Assembly: GCF_904846285.1 (NCBI RefSeq)
Contig: NZ_CAJHAD010000006.1
Coordinates: 84,197 to 148,196 of the forward strand
Source of the DNA: Psychrobacter immobilis
GTDB taxonomy: Bacteria > Pseudomonadota > Gammaproteobacteria > Pseudomonadales > Moraxellaceae
Length of the DNA stretch: 64,000 nt
Reading direction: 5' to 3'
The notes under the pieces were generated by a model. It ran no database searches, had not been told where the DNA came from, and worked only from the letters and a program-made list of their open reading frames with translations. Shown in pieces: positions 29,125 through 38,294 of this stretch (its first letter is position 1; each line of letters opens with the position of its first letter). A program made the translations under genes and the position numbers.

Positions 29125-29224
29125 GGTTTTGATAGTGAGTTATTGTATTTAGCATTTGATTTTATATCTTTATTTTTGAACTTTCCTTCTACAACTACTT
29201 CACCCTTAAATCGGAACGGCACCT

Positions 29225-30691
29225 ATGCGTTATCAAAATACTTACGTCAAATTAGACACTCGCCTTTATCATGAGCAGCCACCGACACCGCTCGACAATC
29301 CTCGCGCCGGTCATTTTAATACCCAAGTTGCCGAGCAATTGGGCTGGCTTGATGACGATGAGCTGATGGCGCGTTGGGTCGAGATATTGGGTGGTCAATA
29401 CGTGCCAGCTCAGTTTCAGCCGCTATCGATGGCCTATGCTGGTCATCAGTTTGGACAATGGGCGGGACAATTGGGCGATGGCCGTGGTTTACTCATGGCA
29501 CAAGTACTCGATAATAACGGCCAATTGCAGGACTTACATCTAAAGGGCGCTGGTCTAACCCCTTATTCACGGATGGGCGATGGTCGCGCGGTACTGCGTA
29601 GTACCATCCGCGAATATTTATGTGGCCATGCGCTGACCCAACTTGGCATCCCCTCGTCTAATGCCTTGGGCTTTGTGGTATCAGATACCAAAGTGCGCCG
29701 CGAGCGTATGGAAGCTGGAGCAGCCTTGATGCGCGTTGCTGACAGTCACATTCGCTTCGGTCATGTTGAGTGGATTGCCAGCTTTGCACCTGACCTGCTT
29801 GGCGAGTTTACCGACTATATGATTGATACTTACTATCCAGAATGCCGTGATAGTGAAACGCCGGTCTTGGCATTTTTACAAGCCGTAGTTGAGCGTACGG
29901 CGCGTATGATTGCGGACTGGCAGCTGATTGGCTTTGCCCATGGGGTGATGAATACCGATAACTTATCGATTACTGGCAGCACCTTAGACTTTGGTCCATT
30001 TGGTTTTATGGAGCGTTTTAATCCTGCTTGGATTAACAATCACTCCGACCATACCGGACGCTATGCTTATCAAAATCAACCTGCCATTGGGCATTGGAAC
30101 TTAAATATTTGGCTACCGCACTTTATGCGTCTAGAGGGTGTCACACGCGATACCTTGGCTGATTGCCTAGCGCCGTATGAAGCGACTTTTATGCAGCATT
30201 ATCAGCAAGGGCTGTGCCGTAAGCTGGGATTACCACACGCCAAAGAGAGCTTGACCCTTGCCTTTGAATGGCTGACATTGCTAGAAGATAACTTACTCGA
30301 CTATAGCAATAGTTTCCGCGCGCTATTGGGTTTGGTCGCACCAAACGAGCATCCTCATGAACAGCAGCTGCTCACAATAATGACTGCTGAGTTTAATAAT
30401 GAGGCGCAGCAAGTCTGGCAAGATTGGTCAACACGGTATTTGGCAGCGCTGCAGCCGTTATCTAGCGAGGCATCTATTGAGGAGATGCGCAGCAATAATC
30501 CGGTTTATGTGTTACGTAATAGTATGGCGCAGCGCGTTATCACGGCGGCGGAACAGGGACAGTTTGATGAGTTAAGTCGAGTCTTTGAATTGCTTGCTAC
30601 TCCTTATAGCGTACAAGACATCGCCACCGAACTTGATACCTTACCACCTGCTCCGCATGCGCCGCAGATACCGATTAGTTGCTCTTCTTAA
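29225..30691 (+). CDS. selO: Protein adenylyltransferase SelO (YdiU)
   Basis: A pseudokinase-fold enzyme that transfers AMP to Ser/Thr/Tyr of target proteins, linked to redox stress. It has 488 residues. The N-terminus FNTQVAEQLGW and PLSMAYAGHQFGQWAGQLGDGRG are family signatures. Then come LHLKGAGLTPYSRMGDGRAVLRSTIREYL, the metal/ATP site GVMNTDNLSITGSTLDFGPFGFM, and the conserved NNPVYVLRN. The protein ends in SCSS, the Cys form of the C-terminal motif that holds selenocysteine in animals. The gene starts about 100 bp beyond the putative end of the TnpB element, so its promoter region may have been altered by the insertion. Confidence 0.96.
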   Translation: MRYQNTYVKLDTRLYHEQPPTPLDNPRAGHFNTQVAEQLGWLDDDELMARWVEILGGQYVPAQFQPLSMAYAGHQFGQWAGQLGDGRGLLMAQVLDNNGQLQDLHLKGAGLTPYSRMGDGRAVLRSTIREYLCGHALTQLGIPSSNALGFVVSDTKVRRERMEAGAALMRVADSHIRFGHVEWIASFAPDLLGEFTDYMIDTYYPECRDSETPVLAFLQAVVERTARMIADWQLIGFAHGVMNTDNLSITGSTLDFGPFGFMERFNPAWINNHSDHTGRYAYQNQPAIGHWNLNIWLPHFMRLEGVTRDTLADCLAPYEATFMQHYQQGLCRKLGLPHAKESLTLAFEWLTLLEDNLLDYSNSFRALLGLVAPNEHPHEQQLLTIMTAEFNNEAQQVWQDWSTRYLAALQPLSSEASIEEMRSNNPVYVLRNSMAQRVITAAEQGQFDELSRVFELLATPYSVQDIATELDTLPPAPHAPQIPISCSS

Positions 30692-31020
30692 TAAAATACG
30701 AGTAAGCGACTATTCTGTAATATTTTGAAACATGATGCAATTATGGTTGATATTTCGCCCTATTATTTGTCATCATCAACCAGCGAAATAATGAATATCA
30801 TTTTATTATATTGCTTGCACTATTCAGTCGAGCTGACTAGGCAGTTAAATGCCAATAATGCTAGAATAGCTGTTTTTGTACGATTGTTGTTTTTACCCTG
30901 ATGTCTAGTCGCCAATCATGACCTTTTTAGTATAAAAGCACCCTCATTGTCATCTTTCATGGTTTTGAGGTTTAGACGTTAGTTTTTTATCCCATTTACT
31001 TTATTCCAATTATCCCAACC
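30692..31020 (+). promoter_or_regulatory. 329-bp spacer with interleaved inverted repeats upstream of maeB
   Basis: Two inverted repeats overlap in an alternating order: GGTTGAT (30745-30751) with ATCAACC (30775-30781), and TATTTCGC (30751-30758) with GCGAAATA (30783-30790). They cannot both pair without a strained knot, so they are mutually exclusive RNA folds or a composite protein-binding site. No T-run follows. Confidence 0.55.
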
Positions 31021-33354
31021 ATGGCAATTATTATGAATGACGATATCACTTTGAATACGGATGCTCCTACCACGGAAAAAGAGCAGTTTGAACAAGCTGC
31101 CCTACATTACCATGAGTTCCCACGCCCGGGTAAAATCTCAGTAACACCTATCAAGCAACTGGCCAACCAACGTGATCTGGCGCTCGCCTATTCACCAGGG
31201 GTTGCGATACCTTGTCTTGAGATTCAAAGAGATCCAGCTTTAGCAGCTAAATATACTGCTCGTAGCAACTTGGTCGGTGTGATTACCAACGGTACTGCGG
31301 TACTTGGTTTAGGGAATATTGGTCCATTGGCATCAAAGCCTGTGATGGAAGGTAAAGGGGTTCTATTCAAAAAATTCGCTGGTATTGACGTTTTTGATAT
31401 TGAAATTGCTCAAAACGATCCAGATAAGTTCATCGAAGCGGTTGCGTCTCTAGAGCCTACTTTTGGTGGTATTAACTTAGAAGACATCAAAGCACCAGAA
31501 TGTTTCAAAATCGAGCTCGAATTGCGTAAACGTATGAACATTCCAGTATTCCACGATGACCAACATGGTACGTCAATCATTGTTGCCGCAGCGATGCTAA
31601 ACGCTTTGCTCATCACTGGCAAAAAAATTGAAGAAATTAAAGTCGTTTGTTCAGGCGCTGGTGCAGCCGCTATCTCTTGTTTGGATATCATTTGTGCGCT
31701 TGGTGTTGATAAAAATAACATCTTGGTATCAGACTCACGCGGTATCATTACTACCAGCCGTGAAAACCTTGATGAGACTAAGCAGCGTTATGCCCGTGAT
31801 ACCACTGCATCTACCATCGAAGAAGTGATGGATGATGTCGATATGTTCTTAGGCTTGTCTATGCCTGGTACATTGACCGAAGACATGGTTCGCCGTATGG
31901 CAAAAGACCCTATCGTCTTTGCCCTTGCCAATCCAACGCCTGAGATTATGCCAGAATTGGCCCATGCGGTACGTCCAGACGTCATCATGGCAACAGGTCG
32001 CTCAGATTATCCCAACCAAGTAAACAACGCGTTATGCTTCCCTTATATCTTCCGCGGTGCGTTAGACGTTGGCGCAACGACCGTTAATGAAGAGATGAAA
32101 ATTGCTTGCGTAAAAGCAATCGCCGCCATGGCGCATGTTGAAGCCACGCCAATGAGCAACGTGAAAAACGTTGAAAGCACGCCAAGCTTTGGACGCGAAT
32201 ATTTGATTCCAGGACCTTTGGAGCCGAACTTAATCATCGAAATTGCTTCTGCTGTTGCTAAAGCGGCGATGGATTCTGGGGTTGCGACGCTACCTATCAC
32301 GGATATGAAAGCCTACCGTCAACGCTTGTCTGAGTTTGTTTATAACTCAGCGTTTGTCATGAAGCCTATCTTTGCCCGCGCGAAAGCTGACCCTAAGCGT
32401 ATCGTGTACTGTGAAGGCGAAGACAGCAACGTCTTGCTCGCGGTACAAGTGGTCGTCGATGAGCAGTTGGCACATCCAATCTTGGTAGGTCGTCCTGCCA
32501 TCATCGAAAAGAATATTGAAAAATTAGCGCTACGCCTAAAAGATGGTGAGAATATCACCATTGTGAATCAAGATGACGATCCACGCTATAAAGACTACTG
32601 GCAAGGCTATTACGAGAAAAACAAACGTAATGGCGTCAGTATCGAGCTTGCCCGCCGTGATGTCCGTCGCAAGACTTCTTTAATCGGTGCCTTACTGGTT
32701 GAAAATGGTGATGCTGATGGCATGATTTGTGGCACATTCAGCTACTATCATCTACATTTAAAATATGTCAGCAGAGTCATTGGTAAAAAAGACGGCGTCA
32801 GTGATTTTTATGCGATGAACGCTGTGCTAATGCAAGATCGCAATATCTTTATTGCTGATACTTATATCCATGAAGACCCAACGGCTGAACAATTGGCTGA
32901 AATGACGGTACTGGCAGCCGATCAATTACGCCGCTTTAGTATCACGCCACGCGTGGCACTGGTTTCGCATTCAAACTTTGGTACATCAGACCGTGCCAGC
33001 GCAGTAAAAATGCGTAAAGTACATCAACTACTGACAGAAATGAATGTCGACTTTGAATTCGATGGTGAAATGCAAGGTGATGCGGCACTTGATGAGCATA
33101 TTCGTGCTAATGATTTACCATCAAGTAACCTAAAAGGCTCAGCAAATCTGCTAATTTTGCCAACGCTTGATGCAGCGAACATTGCTTTTAACCTACTCAA
33201 AACAGCAACCCGCAGTGCGTCTATTGGTCCTATCTTGCTAGGGGCTAATAAACCTGTGCATATCCTAACCCCATCAGCGACAGCGCGTCGTGTGGTTAAT
33301 ATGACAGCGCTTGCAGTTACTGAAGCTCAAGACTTAATCAATGAGCAGAAGTAG
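31021..33354 (+). CDS. maeB: NADP-dependent malic enzyme with C-terminal phosphotransacetylase-like domain
   Basis: Decarboxylates malate to pyruvate with NADP reduction. The 777-residue length matches the large MaeB type. The N-terminal malic domain has [15 protein letters not shown] and [21 protein letters not shown]. The NAD(P) domain has [16 protein letters not shown] and [13 protein letters not shown]. From about residue 440 a phosphate-acetyltransferase-like domain follows ([42 protein letters not shown]). In known MaeB this serves regulation rather than catalysis. The start may be ATG 31021 or the in-frame ATG at 31033 (MNDDIT). A clear terminator follows. Confidence 0.95.
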   Translation: MAIIMNDDITLNTDAPTTEKEQFEQAALHYHEFPRPGKISVTPIKQLANQRDLALAYSPGVAIPCLEIQRDPALAAKYTARSNLVGVITNGTAVLGLGNIGPLASKPVMEGKGVLFKKFAGIDVFDIEIAQNDPDKFIEAVASLEPTFGGINLEDIKAPECFKIELELRKRMNIPVFHDDQHGTSIIVAAAMLNALLITGKKIEEIKVVCSGAGAAAISCLDIICALGVDKNNILVSDSRGIITTSRENLDETKQRYARDTTASTIEEVMDDVDMFLGLSMPGTLTEDMVRRMAKDPIVFALANPTPEIMPELAHAVRPDVIMATGRSDYPNQVNNALCFPYIFRGALDVGATTVNEEMKIACVKAIAAMAHVEATPMSNVKNVESTPSFGREYLIPGPLEPNLIIEIASAVAKAAMDSGVATLPITDMKAYRQRLSEFVYNSAFVMKPIFARAKADPKRIVYCEGEDSNVLLAVQVVVDEQLAHPILVGRPAIIEKNIEKLALRLKDGENITIVNQDDDPRYKDYWQGYYEKNKRNGVSIELARRDVRRKTSLIGALLVENGDADGMICGTFSYYHLHLKYVSRVIGKKDGVSDFYAMNAVLMQDRNIFIADTYIHEDPTAEQLAEMTVLAADQLRRFSITPRVALVSHSNFGTSDRASAVKMRKVHQLLTEMNVDFEFDGEMQGDAALDEHIRANDLPSSNLKGSANLLILPTLDAANIAFNLLKTATRSASIGPILLGANKPVHILTPSATARRVVNMTALAVTEAQDLINEQK

Positions 33355-33428
33355 TTGTTTATATAGCGTATAAACACATGGCTAAGCCGGTCTTCTGTTA
33401 GTTATTTATAGAAGCCGTCTGCTATACT

Positions 33429-33472
33429 AAAACCAGTCAATACTCCTAAGCGAGCGTTGACTGGTTTTTTTT
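33429..33472 (+). terminator. maeB terminator
   Basis: 12-bp stem AAAACCAGTCAA/TTGACTGGTTTT with a 16-nt loop and a run of eight T. Confidence 0.93.
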
Positions 33473-33514
33473 GGCAAAACGATTTAGTAAATACTGGATA
33501 AAAAAGAGACTATT

Positions 33515-34744
33515 ATGCAAGTGTATCTCGTCGGCGGTGCTGTCCGTGACCAACTGTTAGGTCGTCCTATCAAAGACAAAGACTTTGTCGTCGTCGGCGC
33601 CACTGTCGCAGATATGCTGGCGGCAGGCTTTCAACAAGTGGGCGCAGACTTTCCGGTGTTTTTGCATCCCGTTAGCCGTGAAGAATATGCTCTAGCACGT
33701 ACGGAGCGCAAACAAGGCCTAGGCTATCAAGGCTTTAGCGTGCATGCCAGCCCTGATGTCACCTTGCGTGAAGACTTGCAGCGTCGTGATTTAACTGTCA
33801 ATGCTATGGCGATTGAAGTCAAGAGCCTTACCGATGACACGCCCATCAATGGTGAAGTGGTTGACTACTATGGCGGATTGGATGACATTAAAAGTAAAAC
33901 CCTACGTCATGTCTCAAGTGCTTTTAGTGAAGACCCATTGAGGGTACTGCGAACCGCACGCTTTTATGGACGTTATTACGATTTGGGCTTTCGCATCGCC
34001 GATGAAACCTTGCTATTGATGCGCCAATTGGTAGGCTCAGGCGAGCTTGCGCATTTAAGTAGTGAACGTATTTGGCAAGAATCGAGCCGTGCCATGATGC
34101 AAGTGTCGCCGCAGGTATATTGGCAGCAGCTGTTTGAGATTGGGGCGCTAACAGAGTATTTTGCCCCGCTACATCAAGTTTGGAGTCATGCTCAATACGG
34201 TCAAATAAAAGAGATTGTACAAACCGCATTGTATTTCGCCGGTCAAATGCAATTGAATTTATCGCAGCGCTGGGCGTTATTAATGGCTAGTATGAACACA
34301 GATTTATTTGCTCTGAAACCTACAGACTCGAATTCAGATAATACAACATCAAATAATATAGAATCAGCTAGCATAGTAACTGCTGTTAAAGATATTAATG
34401 AGATAGGAAACAGCGCAAAAGTGCCAAAAGCGCAGACCCAATTTGCCACTTTATTTGTGCAGCAGGCAAAGAATATTAGCATCATAGACAAACTTAGCGC
34501 CGCCGAGAAAATTGATCTTATCCAAGCTTGTAGCGCCCATAAAACGCCGGAAAAACTCTCACAGCTCTTGGTCACGAGCCATGTATTAAAACTCGCCATA
34601 CAGCATCGACAAATGATGTTGGCACTAGGCAGCTTTCATGCAATCGGCATTGATGATATTGATGAAAATCTCAAAGGTCCAGCGATTGGCGAAGCATTAC
34701 GACAACGTAGAATTGAGCATTTACAAGCACAACATTTCTCGTAA
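33515..34744 (+). CDS. cca: CCA-adding tRNA nucleotidyltransferase
   Basis: Adds or repairs the 3' CCA end of tRNAs. It has 409 residues. The N-terminus [30 protein letters not shown] holds the GGxVRD and DxD catalytic motifs. Then come [23 protein letters not shown], and [15 protein letters not shown]. The region where E. coli-type enzymes carry an HD phosphohydrolase motif reads [18 protein letters not shown], so the HD pair is absent. A low-complexity Asn/Ser/Thr stretch ([15 protein letters not shown]) follows. The enzyme should retain nucleotidyl transfer but lack HD-dependent phosphatase activity. It is followed 46 bp later by the FolM-like gene. Confidence 0.94.
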   Translation: MQVYLVGGAVRDQLLGRPIKDKDFVVVGATVADMLAAGFQQVGADFPVFLHPVSREEYALARTERKQGLGYQGFSVHASPDVTLREDLQRRDLTVNAMAIEVKSLTDDTPINGEVVDYYGGLDDIKSKTLRHVSSAFSEDPLRVLRTARFYGRYYDLGFRIADETLLLMRQLVGSGELAHLSSERIWQESSRAMMQVSPQVYWQQLFEIGALTEYFAPLHQVWSHAQYGQIKEIVQTALYFAGQMQLNLSQRWALLMASMNTDLFALKPTDSNSDNTTSNNIESASIVTAVKDINEIGNSAKVPKAQTQFATLFVQQAKNISIIDKLSAAEKIDLIQACSAHKTPEKLSQLLVTSHVLKLAIQHRQMMLALGSFHAIGIDDIDENLKGPAIGEALRQRRIEHLQAQHFS

Positions 34745-34790
34745 ACAAGCTCTCTAAACCAGCACTTTAAATAATAAAAACATATCTTTT

Positions 34791-35603
34791 ATGAATCAAG
34801 AATTTATTTCCACTCAAACAGCGATTAGTAATAACATAGCACCTGTTATGCTCGTAACCGGTGGCGCTAAGCGTATCGGTGCGGCTATTGTCCGTGCCGC
34901 CCATGAGCAAGGCTATCGTGTCATTATTCATTGTCATCATAGTAAGCAAGAAGCCAATACGTTAGCTGATGCGCTTAATCAAATTCGTCCTGATAGTGCG
35001 GTCGTTGTCCTTGCAGATTTGGCGGTTATTAATAATAGCGAGACGCTACAGCAATTTATTCGCAATATCATGCAAGCATTTGAGCAACTCGATGTCTTAA
35101 TACATAACGCATCACGCTTTTATCCAACTCCGCTTGGTCATATCAATCTTGATCAATGGGATGAATTGTTTTTGACCAATGCCAAAGCACCTTTATTATT
35201 AAGCCAAGCGTTATATCCTTATCTACGCACACAGCAGGGCTGCATCATTAGCCTACTTGATATCCATGCTCATGATAAACCTTTTAAAAATTACGTCGTC
35301 TACAATATGGCAAAGGCGGCACATCGGATGATGGTCCAGTCTCTGGCACTTGATATGGCGCCCGAGGTACGCGTCAATGGCGTCGCTCCTGGCGTGAACA
35401 TCTTGCCAGAAGCGGATAGCGACCAAGCGCTTGACCCGCAGCAGCAAAAAAGCATCATCAACTCTATCCCTATGCAGCGGATAGGCAGACCTGAGGAAAT
35501 TGCGTATAGTGTCCTTTATCTGGCGCACGCCAGTTACGTCACTGGTGAGATAATTACGGTAGATGGCGGTCGCAGCCTGACATTGGCTGGTGGTCATATT
35601 TGA
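34791..35603 (+). CDS. folM: Short-chain reductase, dihydromonapterin/dihydrofolate reductase FolM-like
   Basis: A 270-residue Rossmann-fold SDR, probably reducing pteridines with NADPH. The cofactor loop is VTGGAKRIGAAIVRAAHEQGY, where KR after GG matches the pteridine-reductase TGxxxRxG type. Further motifs are HNASRFYPTPLG, the Ser region CIISLLDIHAHDKP, catalytic YNMAKAAH (YxxxK), and VNGVAPGVNILPE. Assignment to FolM rests on these family features and length. Another pteridine-type SDR is possible. It lies 46 bp after cca on the same strand. Confidence 0.82.
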   Translation: MNQEFISTQTAISNNIAPVMLVTGGAKRIGAAIVRAAHEQGYRVIIHCHHSKQEANTLADALNQIRPDSAVVVLADLAVINNSETLQQFIRNIMQAFEQLDVLIHNASRFYPTPLGHINLDQWDELFLTNAKAPLLLSQALYPYLRTQQGCIISLLDIHAHDKPFKNYVVYNMAKAAHRMMVQSLALDMAPEVRVNGVAPGVNILPEADSDQALDPQQQKSIINSIPMQRIGRPEEIAYSVLYLAHASYVTGEIITVDGGRSLTLAGGHI

Positions 35604-35652
35604 TAGAAAGTAGTGCTGCATGAAAATATCTTGATTAGTTCCTATCTTTTAC

Positions 35653-35680
35653 TTGAAAATCTAGAAAAATCAGGTATCAT
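35653..35680 (+). promoter_or_regulatory. tRNA promoter
   Basis: -35 TTGAAA (35653-35658) and -10 TATCAT (35675-35680), 16-bp spacing, about 17 bp before the tRNA 5' end. A good sigma-70 match. Confidence 0.7.
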
Positions 35681-35696
35681 TGTGCGTCTAACGTTA

Positions 35697-35773
35697 GGGC
35701 CCATAGCTCAGTTGGTTAGAGCAGAGGACTCATAATCCTTTGGTCGTAGGTTCAAGTCCTACTGGGCCCACCA
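35697..35773 (+). tRNA. tRNA with CAU anticodon, probably tRNA-Ile2 (lysidine type), possibly elongator Met
   Basis: A 77-nt cloverleaf with encoded CCA. The acceptor stem is GGGCCCA/TGGGCCC, D-arm TAGCTCAGTTGGTTAGAGCA, anticodon loop CTCATAA and T-arm GTAGGTTCAAGTCCTAC. The discriminator is A. The anticodon CAU fits Met or the AUA-reading Ile2 made by TilS. Base pairs C4-G69 and C5-G68 match those used by TilS for tRNA-Ile2, and the anticodon stem/variable loop also resembles E. coli ileX. I therefore favour Ile2. The tRNA identity (real cloverleaf) is certain; the amino acid is less so. Confidence 0.93.
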
Positions 35774-35778
35774 AATTT

Positions 35779-35813
35779 AAACCCTTACAGTCATCGACTT
35801 GTAAGGGTTTTTT
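35779..35813 (+). terminator. tRNA terminator
   Basis: Stem ACCCTTACA/TGTAAGGGT with a T-run, directly after the tRNA. It also faces the porin gene ending at 35850. Confidence 0.9.
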
Positions 35814-35849
35814 ATTGCTCAAATTTTAGCAAAGCATAGTGTGGAGTGT

Positions 35850-36890
35850 TTAAAAGGTATATTTCGCCATAACCTCTACTTCCTGACCCGCTTGTCTCCA
35901 AGGAAGCGTCGTGTCACTACGGTCTCGCCATTCAACACCAATATCAAGATTTGGTAAATAGGTGTAGATAAGGTTAGCGCTCTTTATATCGATCGAAGTA
36001 TCTGCCTCATGATCTACATTGACCTCTCCGTAACGCATATTGCCACGCAGTTTTGGTGAAAAGACATGACGATAGCCTATACTAAAGCCAGTTTGCGAAA
36101 CAAGGTCACCGTTTTCAGCATCACAATTTAGGCTGACTGGCGTTAGTGCGCCCGTCGTACACACGCCAGAATAAACCCCCATGCCCTTACCTGTATAAAC
36201 ACTAACATGTAGCGAGCCGTCGCTCAAGCTTAGCTTACCTGCCAATGAAACACCCAAACCCACATCCGAATCCAAATCATTGCCAACACCCGTTCCAGCT
36301 TCACGAGCAGTAACCGCTAAAGTATAGCCAATATTGGAGATATCATCACTATAGCTTGCCACCATATCTGGCAAATCCGCCTCTTCATAAACAGGGTCTT
36401 GAGCCGTCAAACGCAGTCCCTTGTTAGCATAATGCAACGTCAAATCTGGACGAGCATAAATCCCACTACCAGCGATGGTTCCAAGACCAGTGCCCCAGAA
36501 ATCAAGTTGTTCAGTCAAACGTGGAGCGACCGCAAAAAACTGACCATTCCAAGTCTTACCAACCGTCACATTATCTACCTGCAAATAAGCATGACGCAAT
36601 CGCAAATTGGAGCCACCTGATGCATAGTCTCCGTAAAAGTCCCCTTCAATGAAACCTTTCAATTTTCTATTATCTACTAGCGTCGTAGTGGTGAAGTTAA
36701 TGCGAGACTCACGAGCATTGCCTTCAAAATCAGACTCTCCTTTATCTGGCGAGGCAAATACGCCTTCTGCTTTAACATAGCCACCAACACTGAAGGTGGT
36801 ATCGCCATTTTTGACCAGTTCTATCGCTTGCGCCTGTGTACACAGCACACCAGCAATCACTGCCAAAGATATATTTGTGAGTTTATGCAT
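35850..36890 (-). CDS. DcaP-like trimeric outer-membrane porin
   Basis: A 346-residue outer-membrane beta-barrel with a signal peptide of 22 residues (cleavage after TQAQA). The mature start FSVGGYVKAEGVFASPDKGE and RESRINFTTTT resembles DcaP-family porins of Moraxellaceae, which pass negatively charged organic acids. Alternating hydrophobic strands run to the C-terminal Phe (VMAKYTF), the BAM recognition end. It is the last gene of the minus-strand aromatic operon, 53 bp behind the AAHS transporter. It is probably the outer-membrane entry route for the aromatic acid; that role is inference from position. Confidence 0.85.
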   Translation of the reverse strand: MHKLTNISLAVIAGVLCTQAQAIELVKNGDTTFSVGGYVKAEGVFASPDKGESDFEGNARESRINFTTTTLVDNRKLKGFIEGDFYGDYASGGSNLRLRHAYLQVDNVTVGKTWNGQFFAVAPRLTEQLDFWGTGLGTIAGSGIYARPDLTLHYANKGLRLTAQDPVYEEADLPDMVASYSDDISNIGYTLAVTAREAGTGVGNDLDSDVGLGVSLAGKLSLSDGSLHVSVYTGKGMGVYSGVCTTGALTPVSLNCDAENGDLVSQTGFSIGYRHVFSPKLRGNMRYGEVNVDHEADTSIDIKSANLIYTYLPNLDIGVEWRDRSDTTLPWRQAGQEVEVMAKYTF

Positions 36891-36943
36891 GATTGTTTTA
36901 TTCCCTATGGTTCTATCAATAAAGTCCGTTTTATAAGATTAAT

Positions 36944-38197
36944 TTAAGCCTTTAAAAGTAAAGCATGATCTACTTTTTCACGTCGAGCGATGTTATTTGC
37001 CAGTAATATTGCAGCCATACCAGCAATAACAATGACCGGAATACTACTGCCAATCACAAATGAAGAGTTTGAGTTATAAGAGAAAATAACACCCGCTAAT
37101 AAAGGCCCTACGAATGAACCAACCCGCCCCATAGCAACAGCCACCCCAACGCCTGTACCGCGCATGTTCTTGCTATAAGCTCTCGCCGCAAGCGCATATA
37201 AAGCAGACTGACCGCCCGTGATGAAAAACCCTGAAAGACCTGAGGCTAATATAAGTCCGGTTAGGGATTTGGAGAAAGTTAAAGCAGACAGTCCGATCAA
37301 AATACCGATATAAATCATGATGACGACAGACCTAAGCTTGATACTAGATAACAACCAACCCAAAATCAGCACGCCGCAAACGCCGCCAACTTGATAAGCG
37401 ACTTGGATGTTGCTTGCGCTTTTTAGACTCAAGCCATTGTTCTGCATCAGCACGGGTAGCCAATTTAAAATAAAATACAAAACAATTAAGGTGCCTAAGA
37501 AACTTAGCCAGATTTGAATAGTGGTTGCGGTACGCCCTTCACCGAATAAGATAAATTTAAAATCCGTGTTTTCCGTCACAGCATCTTGGCTAACTTCTTT
37601 TTTGGTATACGTTTCTTTTAAGAAAATAAAGAGCAGTGGCACAAGTGCAATCGGTGTTAGTCCACCTAAGTAAAAGATGCTTTTCCACTCTCCTACACCA
37701 GTGAATCCTCCAGCAATCAGCGCCGTGATACCCGCACCAAAGGGTACGCCTGCATACATCACGCTGACGGCAGTGGCACTCCAACGCTCGGGGACAGATT
37801 CTGACGACATGGCAATCATCAAAGGTAGCGCCCCGCCCATACCGATGCCGGTGAGAAAACGTACGATGACTAATGAGTTAAAATCAGTGGTAAATGCCGT
37901 CATAAGTGACATAATGCCAAATAACGCGACGCTAAAGATGAGTATCTTTTTACGACCAATTTTATCTGAGAGACGTCCAGCAACGATTGCTCCTGGAAAC
38001 ATGCCCAAAGTGGCAGCGCTAAAAATCCAGCCCAGCTGCCCTTTACTTAAATTAAATTCCGCTTGAATAGATGATGCCACCACACCGATGGATTGAATAT
38101 CGAAGCCTTCTAGAATGGCAATACAAAAACACATGAATAATGTCATATACATTACTGCAGGTTTCTTTGGCACAGCATTAGGCACAGAGATTGTCAT
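36944..38197 (-). CDS. MFS aromatic-acid:H+ symporter (AAHS family)
   Basis: A 417-residue transporter with 12 predicted spans. The first span carries LEGFDIQSIGV, with the AAHS acidic signature (DG/ED-type FD residue). The loop 2-3 motif is GRLSDKIGRKKILI. A central cytoplasmic loop is near residues 190-215 (KETYTKKEVSQDAVTENT). Relatives (MhpT, PcaK, MucK) import phenylpropionates, 4-hydroxybenzoate or muconate. In this operon it should import the growth substrate or an intermediate; the specific acid is unknown. Confidence 0.9.
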   Translation of the reverse strand: MTISVPNAVPKKPAVMYMTLFMCFCIAILEGFDIQSIGVVASSIQAEFNLSKGQLGWIFSAATLGMFPGAIVAGRLSDKIGRKKILIFSVALFGIMSLMTAFTTDFNSLVIVRFLTGIGMGGALPLMIAMSSESVPERWSATAVSVMYAGVPFGAGITALIAGGFTGVGEWKSIFYLGGLTPIALVPLLFIFLKETYTKKEVSQDAVTENTDFKFILFGEGRTATTIQIWLSFLGTLIVLYFILNWLPVLMQNNGLSLKSASNIQVAYQVGGVCGVLILGWLLSSIKLRSVVIMIYIGILIGLSALTFSKSLTGLILASGLSGFFITGGQSALYALAARAYSKNMRGTGVGVAVAMGRVGSFVGPLLAGVIFSYNSNSSFVIGSSIPVIVIAGMAAILLANNIARREKVDHALLLKA

Positions 38198-38294
38198 AGA
38201 CTCTTCCTTGAGTACAAAATAAATATGAAAGTTAGGTTTGGTTATTTTTACAGCTATTGCTTATTGTCAGAATTAAAAGCACGTTTGATAAATA

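Larger units (their letters stand above)
27606..29130 (-). mobile_element. IS200/IS605-group element carrying only tnpB (IS1341-like); left end uncertain
   Basis: The core is a tnpB gene without tnpA. The right end (low-coordinate side) is drawn at 27606 because the minus strand reads GTGGTGGGAGTATGTCAA there, with a TCAA cleavage-like tetranucleotide as in ISDra2-type elements. A perfect 8-bp hairpin CTAAGAGC-AAAC-GCTCTTAG (27649-27668) overlaps the tnpB stop. At the other side an imperfect hairpin (29080-29124) and a TTGATAT/ATATCAA palindrome (29003-29017) are candidate left-end structures. There is no flanking target duplication, as expected for this group. The exact left boundary is inference. 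Confidence 0.65.

Noticed and set aside
30745..30790. H-type pseudoknot from the interleaved repeats
   Set aside because: The connecting loops would be 0 and 1 nt, too short to span the stems, so the two pairings are treated as mutually exclusive.
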